A stretch of DNA of 64,000 nt from Streptomyces filipinensis (lineage in GTDB: Bacteria; Actinomycetota; Actinomycetes; Streptomycetales; Streptomycetaceae), in assembly GCF_014649495.1 (NCBI RefSeq), contig NZ_BMTD01000010.1, forward strand, positions 75,067 through 139,066. The letters are read 5' to 3'. Under the pieces are notes generated by a model, which was given only the letters and a program-made list of their open reading frames with translations, searched no databases and was not told the DNA's origin. The translations under genes and the position numbers were made by a program. How positions within the stretch are numbered: the stretch's first letter is position 1; each line of letters opens with the position of its first letter. Shown here piece after piece: positions 41,199 through 50,173 of the stretch.

Positions 41199-42913
41199 CC
41201 GAGAGCGAAGTCGTCGGCGTGGACGTCGTCCTGGCCGTACCACCCGTGGACGTACACGGTCACGGTCCCGCTGTCGCCGGTGGTGAAGGTGACGGTCAGC
41301 TGGTTCCAGTCCGTGCCGCTGGACCACGAGCCGGCGGTGGCGCCGCCGCCGACCCCCATGTAGGCGTAGGGGCCCTGGACCCAGCCGGTGAGCGTGTAGC
41401 TGTGGTGGGGGGACAGGGTGACGGTCTGGTCGCATTCGCCGGTGCTGCTGGAGCCCGGGGCGACCAGGAGGGAGTGGCCGCCGGTGTGGGCCGTTCCGGC
41501 GACCACCGTGCTGCCACCCGTGCAGGTCCAGGGGCTCGGACTGCCGGTCTCGAACCCGGCGTTGGTCAGTGGGCCCCCGTCCCCGCCGCCCCCGCTCCCG
41601 CCGGCGGTGACGGTGAGGGTGTAGGTCGCGCTGTGGCTGCCGGTCGCGGCGGTGCCGGTGACGGTGATCGGATAGGTGCCGGGGGCCACGGACGGGCCGA
41701 CCGTGGCCGTCAGCGTCGCGGTCCCGCCGGATGTGACGGAGCTCGGGCTGAAGGAGACGCCGACGCCGAAGGGCGCGCCCGAGGCGGAGAGACCGACGGA
41801 TTCGGCGCCGCCGGAGGTGACGGCCGTGGAGACGGCAGCGGTCGCGGAACCGCCCTGGGCGACGGACGCGGAGCCGGGGGTCAGGGCCAGGGAGAAGTCG
41901 CCGGTAGTGCCTCCGCCCCCGCCGCCGGAACCGCCCTCGTAGGGGACGAACGCGTCCGTGAACGCGAGGCTGCTCTGGCCGATCTCGCTGCACGTGGGCA
42001 GCGAGTTGGCGCTTCCGCCGCACGGCTGGTCCCGGTTGACCGACCAGAACGCCAGGCGCCCGACCCCGTTGTGCTCGGCGAAGCTCTCCACCGTGCGGGC
42101 ATCCGCCAGGGTGAAGATGGAACCGTCGTCGTTCTTGCCGATCATCGGGGTGATCCCGAGGTTGGCGTAGGTGTAGCCGGAGTCCACGGACTGCATCTGG
42201 GCCAGCGTGGCCTTGGCGGCGGAGACCGCGGCCTGCCCCATCCCGGTACCGGTGCCGGCGTAGTAGTCCATGGCCATGATGTTGACCACGTCGATCTGGA
42301 TGCCCGCGTCCTTCGCGGCCTTGAGGATGTTGACGCCGTCGTCGGTCAGTCCGCTCGGCAGCACGGGCAGGGTCATGGAGAACCGCAGGCCCGGGTCGGA
42401 CGCCTTGAGGTCCTTCATCGCCCGCATCTGGCGGGCCGCGGCCGCCGTGTCCGCGACGGCGGCGCCTTCGACGTCGAAGTCGAGCTGGTTCACGCCGTAG
42501 TCGTCGACGAGGGCCTGGTATCCGGCGTCGATGCTGCTCTGGGTGGAGCACGTCCAGGCGAGCGGCTCGCCGCTCGCCCCGCCGGAGGACAGGATGACGG
42601 AGGCGCCCTCGGACTTCGCCCTGGCGATCTCGGGGTCGGTGTAGGAGTCGTTGCCGACGGGGAGGGTGTCGCCCCAGATCTGGGTGCAGCCTTCGCCGAG
42701 GACGAAGGCGGCGGTGTAGGCCTTGAGGCGGTGTCCGGTGAGGGCGGTGTCGAGCAGCCCTTCCTGACCGTTCGACATGTCGACGTAGGGCGCCACGGAG
42801 TAGACGCCGCCCGCCGCCGCGTTGCCGGCGGGTGCGACGGCGACCAGCGCGCCGGTGGTCGCGAGTGCGAGCGCGCACGTGGAAGCCGCGGATCCCAATC
42901 TTGCCAGGTGCAT
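41195..42913 (-). CDS. Secreted chitinase, GH18 catalytic domain plus C-terminal binding module
   Basis: 572 residues. Signal peptide (MHLARLGSAASTCALALATT, cleavage near NAAA) is followed by the GH18 barrel at about residues 36-320 with the active-site strand LDFDVEG (144-150, Glu149 the acid) and a MAMDYY motif. A glycine linker, an Ig/PKD-like domain and a C-terminal carbohydrate-binding beta-sandwich (TNAGFETGSPSPWTC onward) complete it. It hydrolyses chitin outside the cell. The ATG at 42913 follows a GGGGGGAA ribosome site. A DasR-type element lies in the promoter. Confidence 0.88.
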   Translation of the reverse strand: MHLARLGSAASTCALALATTGALVAVAPAGNAAAGGVYSVAPYVDMSNGQEGLLDTALTGHRLKAYTAAFVLGEGCTQIWGDTLPVGNDSYTDPEIARAKSEGASVILSSGGASGEPLAWTCSTQSSIDAGYQALVDDYGVNQLDFDVEGAAVADTAAAARQMRAMKDLKASDPGLRFSMTLPVLPSGLTDDGVNILKAAKDAGIQIDVVNIMAMDYYAGTGTGMGQAAVSAAKATLAQMQSVDSGYTYANLGITPMIGKNDDGSIFTLADARTVESFAEHNGVGRLAFWSVNRDQPCGGSANSLPTCSEIGQSSLAFTDAFVPYEGGSGGGGGGTTGDFSLALTPGSASVAQGGSATAAVSTAVTSGGAESVGLSASGAPFGVGVSFSPSSVTSGGTATLTATVGPSVAPGTYPITVTGTAATGSHSATYTLTVTAGGSGGGGDGGPLTNAGFETGSPSPWTCTGGSTVVAGTAHTGGHSLLVAPGSSSTGECDQTVTLSPHHSYTLTGWVQGPYAYMGVGGGATAGSWSSGTDWNQLTVTFTTGDSGTVTVYVHGWYGQDDVHADDFALG

Positions 42914-43013
42914 GACATTCCCCCCTTCGGGGTGCCCCTCGTGGGGAGTGGTGGGGTGGTGCCGTGCAGAGGGTCGAGCGTTGGTACATACCAAACAGCC
43001 GGGGTGTGACCCC

Positions 43014-43034
43014 GTCAAGAGGACTAGACCAACT
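43014..43034 (-). promoter_or_regulatory. DasR-type dre element and -35 of the chitinase promoter
   Basis: On the minus strand AGTTGGTCTAGTCCT (43034-43020) matches the dre/chitinase direct-repeat consensus TGGTCTAGACC-like core with one changed half, and is followed at once by TTGACG (43019-43014), a good -35. A TATGTA lies about 22 bases on. The consensus is recalled from work on Streptomyces chitinase genes. Confidence 0.55.
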
Positions 43035-43143
43035 AGGTCCTGTGGACTTCACCGGTTGGCTGTTCGTGGGCGGTATTAGGCTGGGTGACCGTGTGAACCG
43101 GCATGTCGACAGCGGTGCCGGGCTCGAACGTCAGGAGTGACCG

Positions 43144-43665
43144 ATGACCGTGGAAACCGAGCGGGCCGTACTCGCAGGCGGTTGTTTCTGGGGCATGCAG
43201 GATCTGATCCGGAAACAGCCGGGCGTGGTGTCCACGCGCGTCGGCTACAGCGGTGGTGACACACCGAACGCCACGTACCGCAACCACGGCGATCACGCCG
43301 AGGCCATCGAGATCCTCTTCGATCCCACGGTCACGAGCTACCGCGACGTCCTGGAGTTCTTCTTCCAGATCCACGACCCGACCACCAGGGACCGTCAGGG
43401 CAACGACATCGGACGCAGCTACCGGTCCGCCGTCTTCTACGGCGACGAGGAGCAGCACCGCGTCGCCGTCGACACCATCGCGGACGTCGAGGCCAGCGGA
43501 CTGTGGCCGGGGAAGGTGGTCACCGAGGTGGAGCCCGTGGGCGACTTCTGGGAGGCCGAACCCGAGCACCAGGACTACCTGGAGCGCTATCCCAACGGCT
43601 ACACCTGCCACTTCCCGCGACCGAACTGGAAGCTGCCGCGGCGCGGCTCGTCGACGACCGACTGA
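43144..43665 (+). CDS. msrA: Peptide methionine sulfoxide reductase
   Basis: 173 residues. Active-site motif GGCFWGMQD with Cys14 as nucleophile, plus GYSGGDTPNATYRNHGDHAE and FFQIHDPTTRDRQGND, all conserved in MsrA. It repairs methionine-S-sulfoxide in oxidised proteins using thioredoxin. AGGAG lies eight bases before the ATG. Stands alone. Confidence 0.93.
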   Translation: MTVETERAVLAGGCFWGMQDLIRKQPGVVSTRVGYSGGDTPNATYRNHGDHAEAIEILFDPTVTSYRDVLEFFFQIHDPTTRDRQGNDIGRSYRSAVFYGDEEQHRVAVDTIADVEASGLWPGKVVTEVEPVGDFWEAEPEHQDYLERYPNGYTCHFPRPNWKLPRRGSSTTD

Positions 43666-43890
43666 CGGGTACTCGCGGACCGTTCCCGGGCTTCTCGGCA
43701 CGCATCCGGCCCGGGCCGGCTCGCCCCGTCCCACGCCCCGGCCGGCTCACGGGAGGGCCCTTCCTCCGCCGGACGGGGGAGGGTGATCCCACCGGCGCAC
43801 GATGTGACCGCCGCAGCCGGCGACGAGTGTGGGTCACCGAAGGCAGCGGGACGCGGACGGCCCGTTGCCGGTGACGGCGGGGGGAACTCG

Positions 43891-44889
43891 GTGGACCGGC
43901 TGGACTCGTGCGACCGCTTCGACCGGCTGGGGCGGCTGGCGGCGTACGGAGCGGCGGTGGTGATGACGCCGTACGCGCTGATCAAGATCTCATGGGTGGC
44001 CGGCGCGCTCGCCGGGGTGCTGCCGATCGGTGACGGCTTCGGTCTGGCCGGGTGGATCGCGCTCAACGCCGTGACCATCGGCATGGCCGGCCTCGGGATC
44101 GCCCTGGCCCTCGCCCTGGTACGGCCCTGGGGTTTGCGCCTGCCGGTGCCGTGGGTCGCGGGTGTCGCCTGGGTGGGTACGGGCTTCCTCGTCCCCTTGC
44201 TGCCGTACGCCGTCCTGGACTCCCTGCTGGGGCCCTCGGCCGGCGTGCCTTCGCACCACGGCGACGGCGGGCCGGTCATGCCGGGCTGGGAGGCCGCGCT
44301 GATCCAGACCAGCTTCGTGGGCATGGGACTGTGCCTGGCCGTCGCGCTGCCCGCCCACCTCCGGCGGCGCCGGCCCGGCGTGTTCGCCGGCCGGGTGGGC
44401 GACGCGAGCGGCGGCCTCGCACGCCCCGTGCGGTGGGCGGTGGTCGCCGGTGCGCTGGTCGCGGCGGTCTGGGTCTACTGGGCGCTCGGCGGTACGGCCG
44501 GTGTCCCGTGTCCAGGCCAACAGGGTTCCCGCGAGCGCCTGTTGAGCGGTGTGTGGGGGCTGTGGGCGTTCATCGCCTCGGCCGCCACCTGGGCGGTCGG
44601 CCGCGGCCGGCCCGCCCGGCTGCCCCGCTGGGTCCCCTTGACGCTCGGCTGGCTGGGGACGGGGTCGCTGTGCGCGTGGAGCGGCTGGAGACTCCCGTTC
44701 GTCCTCCACGCGGCGCTGGCGCACCCCGCCGGCACGGCCCTGCCGGACCACGCCGCCCTCGCGGCCGCACTGCACGCCGTCGCCGTCGCGGCGGGCGCGG
44801 TGATGCTGCCGGCACTCGTCCGGACCCACGGATCCGCCACGGCGTCCGGGGCCGCCGGCGACACGCGTGCCCGGGACGGACATCCGTGA
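43891..44889 (+). CDS. Multi-pass membrane protein of unknown function
   Basis: 332 residues with about eight predicted helices (LAAYGAAVVMTPYALIKISW, then ALNAVTIGMAGLGIALALAL and others) and Trp-rich ends. No transport or enzyme motif recognised. The GTG at 43891 follows GGGGGGAAC at good distance; a GTG at 43783 would add 36 low-complexity residues and its purine tract is too close. A CPGQQGSRERLLSG loop between helices 5 and 6 is the longest soluble part. Convergent with the NAD kinase gene. Confidence 0.72.
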   Translation: MDRLDSCDRFDRLGRLAAYGAAVVMTPYALIKISWVAGALAGVLPIGDGFGLAGWIALNAVTIGMAGLGIALALALVRPWGLRLPVPWVAGVAWVGTGFLVPLLPYAVLDSLLGPSAGVPSHHGDGGPVMPGWEAALIQTSFVGMGLCLAVALPAHLRRRRPGVFAGRVGDASGGLARPVRWAVVAGALVAAVWVYWALGGTAGVPCPGQQGSRERLLSGVWGLWAFIASAATWAVGRGRPARLPRWVPLTLGWLGTGSLCAWSGWRLPFVLHAALAHPAGTALPDHAALAAALHAVAVAAGAVMLPALVRTHGSATASGAAGDTRARDGHP

Positions 44890-44948
44890 CCTGGTCACGG
44901 CACCACAGGCGCCCCCGGACGCCCACGGCACCCGAGAGGCGCGCGCAC

Positions 44949-46031
44949 CTACGCATTCCCGGACGGCCGAGCCGGGTCCTCCGGAGCCGGAGGCAGCGCC
45001 AGGTGGGCGAGGTCGCCCGGCGGAGGCGTGGTGACCGGCCACAGGGGAGCGGCCTGACCGTCGGCGAGCGCGGCCGGCGCGTCGGTGAGGTTCATGCGCT
45101 CACGCAGACGGCCGTAGAAGTCCACCGGACCCAGCCGGACCGCCTTCAGCCGGCGCGGCGCGGCGTACACGCCGATCCAGTCCCCGGGACTCAGCACACC
45201 GCGCAGCTGGCCGTCGATGCTCACGGCGGCCTGGCCCGACCGCTCGAGGATCCGCAGCGCGATGGGCTCGTCGGGGGCGGCGACGACCGAGCGGTTGAAC
45301 ACCATGTGCGGGGCGACGGGCGTGAACACCAGACCCTCCGCGCGTGGCGAGACCACCGGGCCGCCGGCGGCGAAGCTGTACGCCGTGGAGCCCGTGGGCG
45401 TGGCCACCAGCAGCGCGTCCGCGGAGTAGGAGGCCAGGAGCCGCCCCGCCAGATAGACACCCACCGACACCTGCCGGTCCCGGGCGAGCTTCTCCACGAC
45501 GACGTCGTTCAGGGCCGTGACGTTCAGCGCGACGCCCCAGTCGTCACCCGTCACGCACTCCCTGCGCACCCGGGGCGGCGGCAGCATCGGCCCGCGGCCG
45601 TACCGCAGCAGCGCCTCCATCTGCGCGGGCACCTCCAGCCGGCACGAGGCCCGCAGGGTGAGGAGCATCCGGCTCTCGACGGTGATCCGCTCGGCCCGGA
45701 CCGCGTCCAGCGCCGCGCGCACCGCCGAGGCCGGGACCTCGGTCAGGAAGCCGACCCTGCCGAGGTCGACGCCGAGGACCAGGGCGTCGTTCTCGGCCGC
45801 CAGCCGGGCGCCGCGCAGGAACGTGCCGTCGCCGCCGAGGGTGACGATGAGGTCCGGATCGTCCGCCGCGTCGACCTCCTCCCGGGCGCTGTGCCGCGCC
45901 CCCTCCTGCCACACGTCGATGGCGACGCACCCCACGGCGTGCTCCGCGCACCACGCGCGGACCGTCCGTGCGGCGGCCACGGCCTCGGCACGGCCGCCGT
46001 GCACCACCAGGCCGACCCGGTTCACCGTCAT
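44949..46031 (-). CDS. NAD kinase (paralogue)
   Basis: 360 residues. The family signature GGDGTFLRG begins at residue 66; DVVVEK, the long TPTGSTAYSFAAGGP loop that binds NAD, and the C-terminal VSIDGQLRG beta-structure are all present. It phosphorylates NAD to NADP. The C-terminal 40 residues after RMNLTD are Pro/Ala rich and extra. GGGAGG precedes the ATG. Streptomyces usually encode more than one NAD kinase; this one is isolated from DNA-repair or polyketide neighbours. Confidence 0.87.
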   Translation of the reverse strand: MTVNRVGLVVHGGRAEAVAAARTVRAWCAEHAVGCVAIDVWQEGARHSAREEVDAADDPDLIVTLGGDGTFLRGARLAAENDALVLGVDLGRVGFLTEVPASAVRAALDAVRAERITVESRMLLTLRASCRLEVPAQMEALLRYGRGPMLPPPRVRRECVTGDDWGVALNVTALNDVVVEKLARDRQVSVGVYLAGRLLASYSADALLVATPTGSTAYSFAAGGPVVSPRAEGLVFTPVAPHMVFNRSVVAAPDEPIALRILERSGQAAVSIDGQLRGVLSPGDWIGVYAAPRRLKAVRLGPVDFYGRLRERMNLTDAPAALADGQAAPLWPVTTPPPGDLAHLALPPAPEDPARPSGNA

Positions 46032-46143
46032 ATACCGCCTCCCAGCCGGCTGCGCCCCCTCGCCATCCTCGCCCGCGAACCGCCGCCACACGGCACGCGC
46101 CACGCGGGCGCCCGTCGCCGGGGTCCTGGACCTCCGCGCGGCG

Positions 46144-46262
46144 TCAGCCGACCGGGCCGTCGCCGTCGTCCGGACGCAAGCCCGGCGTGTGGCCGAAGGC
46201 CCGGCGGAAGACGTCGATGAACGCGCTGGCCGAGGCCCAGCCGCACCGGTGCGCCACCGTGG
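46144..46262 (-). pseudogene. AraC-family regulator, C-terminal fragment only
   Basis: Only the last 38 residues survive (VAHRCGWASASAFIDVFRRA, then FGHTPGLRPDD and stop), the second helix-turn-helix of an AraC/XylS regulator. The upstream part is missing: the sequence switches at about 46260 to a transporter fragment on the other strand. Confidence 0.7.
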
Positions 46263-46525
46263 TCGGCACGGCCGCCGGCACCGTCGGTCTGGCCGTCAGC
46301 GTCGGCGGTCTCGCGAGCCCGCTCATCGGCCGGCTCGCCGACGCCACCTCCCTGCGTACGGCCCTCGCCCCGCTCGTCCTCATGCCGGTGCTGAGCCGGC
46401 TGCTGCTGCGCACCCTGTCCGAGCCGGGCCCTCCCCGTCCGCCGACCGGAGCGCCGGCGGCCGAAACCGGAGCCGGAAGTGAGGCCGGCAAGGGAGGGGA
46501 GGCCCGTCCCAAGACCTCCTGGTGA
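46258..46525 (+). pseudogene. MFS transporter, C-terminal fragment only
   Basis: The last two membrane helices of an MFS permease (VGTAAGTVGLAVSVGGLASP, then LIGRLADATSLRTALAPLVL and VLSRLLLRTLSEPGPP) followed by a soluble tail, with no start or preceding helices. It meets the AraC fragment head to head, so one event removed the 5' parts of two neighbouring divergent genes. The 279 bases after it (46526-46804) hold no gene I can support. Confidence 0.68.
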
Positions 46526-46804
46526 GCCGCCGCGGCCTCCGTCCGGCGCCGGCCGCTCGGGCCGGGTCCGCGGATGCACGGATCCTCCGCGGTCATGGGT
46601 CCCGGGCCGACGGGTACTCGAAGGCTTCGCAGCAGGCACGCACGCGGGAGGTCCGATGAGCGAGTCCACGCCCTCCGGGCGGAGGGCGGGCGGGAGACGG
46701 GTGACGCGCAGGCGGAGCAGCCGCCGCGCACGACTCCGTCCCAGGCTGAGGGGCCGGACACCGCGGACAGGACGCCGAGCAGAGCGACGAGTGAGGGAGG
46801 AGTC

Positions 46805-47128
46805 ATGAGCACGGCACACACCAGCGTCCCCGAGGTGCTGGCCGCGCTGAAGGACGTGGCGTACCCGGCCGACAGGGAGCGCCTGGTCACGGCCGCGCGT
46901 GCGGCGGGCGCGTCGGACGAGGTGGTCAGGGTCCTGCGCGGGATCCCCGCCGAACGGTACGCGGGCCGCGAGGACGTGGCGAGGTCGGTCCGGGTGGATC
47001 CGGACCCGGATCTCGGCCACACCGCCGCTCCACGTGCGGTGCGGGGCCGCGAGGGCGGCAAGCCCGGCGTCGCCCAGCATCTGTGGGAGGAGCCGAAGAC
47101 GCCGATCCACGAGGAGTTCGACCGCTGA
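46805..47128 (+). CDS. DUF2795 domain protein
   Basis: 107 residues. The core VPEVLAALKDVAYPADRERLVTAARAAGA, then VLRGIPAERYAGREDVARSV is the small helical DUF2795, common in Streptomyces with unknown role. The tail (EEPKTPIHEEFDR) is acidic. ATG after GGGAGGAG. Stands alone upstream of the NCS1 operon. Confidence 0.8.
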   Translation: MSTAHTSVPEVLAALKDVAYPADRERLVTAARAAGASDEVVRVLRGIPAERYAGREDVARSVRVDPDPDLGHTAAPRAVRGREGGKPGVAQHLWEEPKTPIHEEFDR

Positions 47129-47163
47129 ACCGACGCCGGCGACCCGGCACCGCCCGCCGTCCC

Positions 47164-47212
47164 TTGACGCCCCTTGCGCCCCCGCCTAGCGTGCGGGACC
47201 AGACACGTCTGG
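47164..47212 (+). promoter_or_regulatory. Promoter and operator of the NCS1 operon
   Basis: TTGACG (47164-47169), 17 bases, TAGCGT (47187-47192) make a good housekeeping promoter. CCAGACACGTCTGG (47199-47212), a perfect 6-bp inverted repeat around AC, sits at the expected transcription start, the likely operator for the GntR encoded at the end of the operon. Confidence 0.65.
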
Positions 47213-47236
47213 ACAGGTAGGACAGGTGGCTCGGCG

Positions 47237-48751
47237 ATGACGGACCCGCAGGACCCGATCAGAAGCACCGGCGGAAGATCCCCCGCCCGCCCGATACAGG
47301 TGGAGACACACGGGCTCGACGTGATCGGGGACGTGGACCGCAAGGGCAGCCCGCGCACGCTGTTCTGGCCCTGGTTCGGGGCCAACGTCTCCGTGCTCGG
47401 ACTCAGCTACGGCGCCTTCGCGCTCGGCTTCGGCATCTCCTTCTGGCAGGCCCTCACCGCCGGTGTGCTCGGCATCGTCGTCTCCTTCCTGCTGTGCGGG
47501 TTCGTCGCGGTCGCCGGAAAACGCGGCTCCGCGCCCACCATGGTCCTCAGCCGGGCGGCCTACGGAGTGCGCGGCAACCGCCTGCCGTCCGTGATCTCCT
47601 GGATGCTCACCGTCGGCTGGGAGACCGTCCTCACCGCGCTCGCCACGCTGGCCACCGCCACCGTCTTCAGCCGCCTCGGCTGGGGCGGCGGCACGCAGAC
47701 CGAGGTGGTCGCCCTCCTGGTGGTGGCCGCGCTGACCGTCGTCGGCGGCGTCATGGGCTTCGACCTGATCATGCGGCTGCAGACGGTCATCACCGTGGTC
47801 ACGGGCGTCCTCACGCTCGTCTACGTCGCCCTCGTCGTCGACCACGTCGACTGGCACACCGTCAGCGCCGTCCCGGCCGGTTCCGCGCAGGAGTTCGTCG
47901 GCGCGCTGGTGTTCATGATGACCGGCTTCGGCCTCGGCTGGGTCAACGCCGCCGCCGACTACTCCCGCTATCTGCCCCGGAGTTCCTCCAGCCGCGGAGT
48001 GATCGGCTGGACCACCTTCGGCGCCTCCGCGGCCCCGCTGCTCCTGCTGGTCTTCGGCCTGCTGCTGGCCGGTTCCTCCCCGAGCCTGAGCAAGGCCGTC
48101 GCGGCCGATCCGATCGGCGCGCTGACCACGATCCTGCCCACCTGGTTCCTGGTGCCGTTCGCGGTGGTCGCCGTACTCGGCCTGGTCGGCGGCGCCGTCC
48201 TCGACATCTACTCCTCGGGCCTGGCGCTGCTCTCCGCCGGCCTGCGCGTGCCCCGATACCTGGCCGCGCTCTTCGACGGCGTCCTGATGATCGCCGGCTC
48301 GGTCTACATCGTCTTCTTCGCCGACGACTTCCTCGGCCAGTTCATGGGCTTCCTCACCACCCTCGGCGTCCCGATCGCCGCCTGGTGCGGCATCATGCTC
48401 GCCGACATCGCCCTGCGCCGCCGCGACTACGACGACGGCGACCTCTACCGCCCGCACGGCCGGTACGGCGACATCCCCCTGCCGCCCCTGCTGCTCACCC
48501 TCGCCGCCACGGCCGTCGGCTGGGGCCTGGTCACCAACACCGCCGCGAGCTGGCTCACCTGGCAGGGGTACCTGCTCGGCCCGTTCGGCCTCGGCGGCAG
48601 GACCGGCGCCTGGGCGTACGCCAACCTGGGTGTCCTGGCAGCGCTGGCCCTGGCCTTCGCCGGCACCCTGCTGCTGGGCCGGGGCCGGGTGCGGGCCCAG
48701 GAGGCACAGGCGCCCAGCCGGGTCACCGACGAGGGGGTGCTCAACCCATGA
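47237..48751 (+). CDS. NCS1-family nucleobase/cytosine-purine permease
   Basis: 504 residues, about 12 membrane helices. N-terminal VETHGLDVIGDVDRKGSPRTLFWPWFGANVS is the NCS1 entry signature, followed by GKRGSAPTMVLSRAAYG and ADYSRYLPR. It imports a nucleobase, hydantoin, allantoin or related heterocycle with a cation. First gene of an operon with an isochorismatase-family hydrolase and a GntR regulator, each overlapping by four bases, suggesting use of the import substrate as nitrogen source. Confidence 0.88.
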   Translation: MTDPQDPIRSTGGRSPARPIQVETHGLDVIGDVDRKGSPRTLFWPWFGANVSVLGLSYGAFALGFGISFWQALTAGVLGIVVSFLLCGFVAVAGKRGSAPTMVLSRAAYGVRGNRLPSVISWMLTVGWETVLTALATLATATVFSRLGWGGGTQTEVVALLVVAALTVVGGVMGFDLIMRLQTVITVVTGVLTLVYVALVVDHVDWHTVSAVPAGSAQEFVGALVFMMTGFGLGWVNAAADYSRYLPRSSSSRGVIGWTTFGASAAPLLLLVFGLLLAGSSPSLSKAVAADPIGALTTILPTWFLVPFAVVAVLGLVGGAVLDIYSSGLALLSAGLRVPRYLAALFDGVLMIAGSVYIVFFADDFLGQFMGFLTTLGVPIAAWCGIMLADIALRRRDYDDGDLYRPHGRYGDIPLPPLLLTLAATAVGWGLVTNTAASWLTWQGYLLGPFGLGGRTGAWAYANLGVLAALALAFAGTLLLGRGRVRAQEAQAPSRVTDEGVLNP

Positions 48752-49299
48752 CCGCCGGACACCTCGCCGTCATCGACATGCAGCGCGTCTTCGCCGACCC
48801 GGCGAGCCCCTGGGCCACTCCCCGGTACGCCGACGCGGTGGCGGGCGTCCGCAGCCTGCTGCCGGCCTTCGCCGACCGCGTCACCTTCACCCGCTTCCAG
48901 GCGCCCGGCGAACCCACCGGCGCCTGGCGCGCCTACTACGCGCAGTGGGCCTTCGCCCTCCAGCCCCCGGACTCCGGACTCTGGCAGCTGTCCGAGGAGT
49001 TCGCCGACCTGGCCGGCCACGTCGTGACGGCCACCACCCTCGGCAAGTGGACCCCGCAGCTCGCCGCCCGCGTCGGCCCGGGAGAGCGCCTGATCCTGGC
49101 CGGTGTCAGCACCGACTGCTGTGTGCTGTCCACCGCCCTGGCCGCCGCCGACGCCGGCACCGAGGTCCTGGTGGTCGCGGACGCCTGCGCCGGCGTGGAC
49201 GACGACTCCCACCTCAAGGCCCTGCAGATCATGGAGCTGTACCGGCCGCTGATCCGGGTCACCACCGTCGACGATCTGCTCGCGGAGCCCGGACCGTGA
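48748..49299 (+). CDS. Isochorismatase-family cysteine hydrolase
   Basis: 183 residues. Catalytic triad visible: Asp10 in VIDMQ, Lys100 in TLGKW and Cys125 in GVSTDCCVLST. Family members hydrolyse amides such as N-carbamoyl compounds, ureidoacrylate, biuret or nicotinamide. Next to an NCS1 permease, a carbamoyl-amide released from heterocycle breakdown is the best guess. ATG overlaps the permease stop; the stop overlaps the GntR start. Confidence 0.86.
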   Translation: MTAGHLAVIDMQRVFADPASPWATPRYADAVAGVRSLLPAFADRVTFTRFQAPGEPTGAWRAYYAQWAFALQPPDSGLWQLSEEFADLAGHVVTATTLGKWTPQLAARVGPGERLILAGVSTDCCVLSTALAAADAGTEVLVVADACAGVDDDSHLKALQIMELYRPLIRVTTVDDLLAEPGP

Positions 49300-50003
49300 C
49301 CGGCGTCCCGCTCAAGCACCAGCGGATCAGCCGGATCCTCGCCCGGGAGATCCGCGACGGCAGCCGCCCGGCGGGAGAGCGGCTGCCCGGCGAGCACACC
49401 CTGGCCCAGCGGTTCGGCGTCAGCCGTACGACCGTCCGCGCGGCCCTCGCCGAACTGTCCAGGGAAGGCCTGATCACCACCCGCACCGGCAAGGGCTCCT
49501 ACGTCCGCTACGACGGCCGCCCGCTGGACGAGGGGTCCGGCTGGGCCCGGGCCCTGGGCCCGCGGGGCGCGGACACCACCGTGCGGACCCTCGGCGTACA
49601 CGAGACGCGCGATGCCGCCCTCGCCGCGGAACTCGGTCTGGAGAAGGACGCCTTCGTGCGTGTGGAGCGCACCCGGGAGCTGGTCGCGGGCGGCACCGTG
49701 GTGTCGTACGAGCGCAGCTTCCTGCCGCCGGTGCCGCTGATCCGCGAACTGCCCGCCCGCGGCCTCGGCCAGGAGTCGCTCACGGAACTGCTGCTGCGGG
49801 CGGGACTGCGGCCCGACCACGGGGAGCAGCGGATCTGCGGGCGGCCCCTCGACGCCCGGGAGGCGGAGCTGCTGCGGCGCACGCCGGGGGACTGGTTCCT
49901 GCAGTCACGGCGGACGAGCCGGGCGGCCGACGGCTCCTTCGTCGAGCACGCCGTCAGTCTCCTCGACCCCCGCCACTTCCAGCTGACCCTCACCTACGGC
50001 TGA
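49296..50003 (+). CDS. GntR-family regulator with UTRA domain (HutC type)
   Basis: 235 residues. Winged helix about residues 5-70 (LKHQRISRILAREIRDGSRP, then LPGEHTLAQRFGVSRTTVRAAL), then a UTRA ligand domain with VRVERTRELVAGGTVVSYERSFLP. As last gene of its own operon it is positioned for feedback control through the palindrome at 47199-47212. GTG start within the isochorismatase stop. Confidence 0.9.
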   Translation: MTGVPLKHQRISRILAREIRDGSRPAGERLPGEHTLAQRFGVSRTTVRAALAELSREGLITTRTGKGSYVRYDGRPLDEGSGWARALGPRGADTTVRTLGVHETRDAALAAELGLEKDAFVRVERTRELVAGGTVVSYERSFLPPVPLIRELPARGLGQESLTELLLRAGLRPDHGEQRICGRPLDAREAELLRRTPGDWFLQSRRTSRAADGSFVEHAVSLLDPRHFQLTLTYG

Positions 50004-50173
50004 CCCGCACCGCTGCCGGCTGTGGTTCCCCCGGATCACCGCCGGGCCCCCACCGGACCCGCCGGTGATCCTCACGCATGCCCCGTCGCCCACCGGGTAC
50101 GCGAGGCGGGAGCACGCCCGGTGCGCAACCGCCCCGGGTGGCCCGTACCACCGCCGCTACCTGGGGATCTGCC

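Noticed and set aside
40362..43052. 896-codon minus-strand frame across tetR and the chitinase
   Set aside because: It is a shifted reading of both genes; Arg-rich with no domain.
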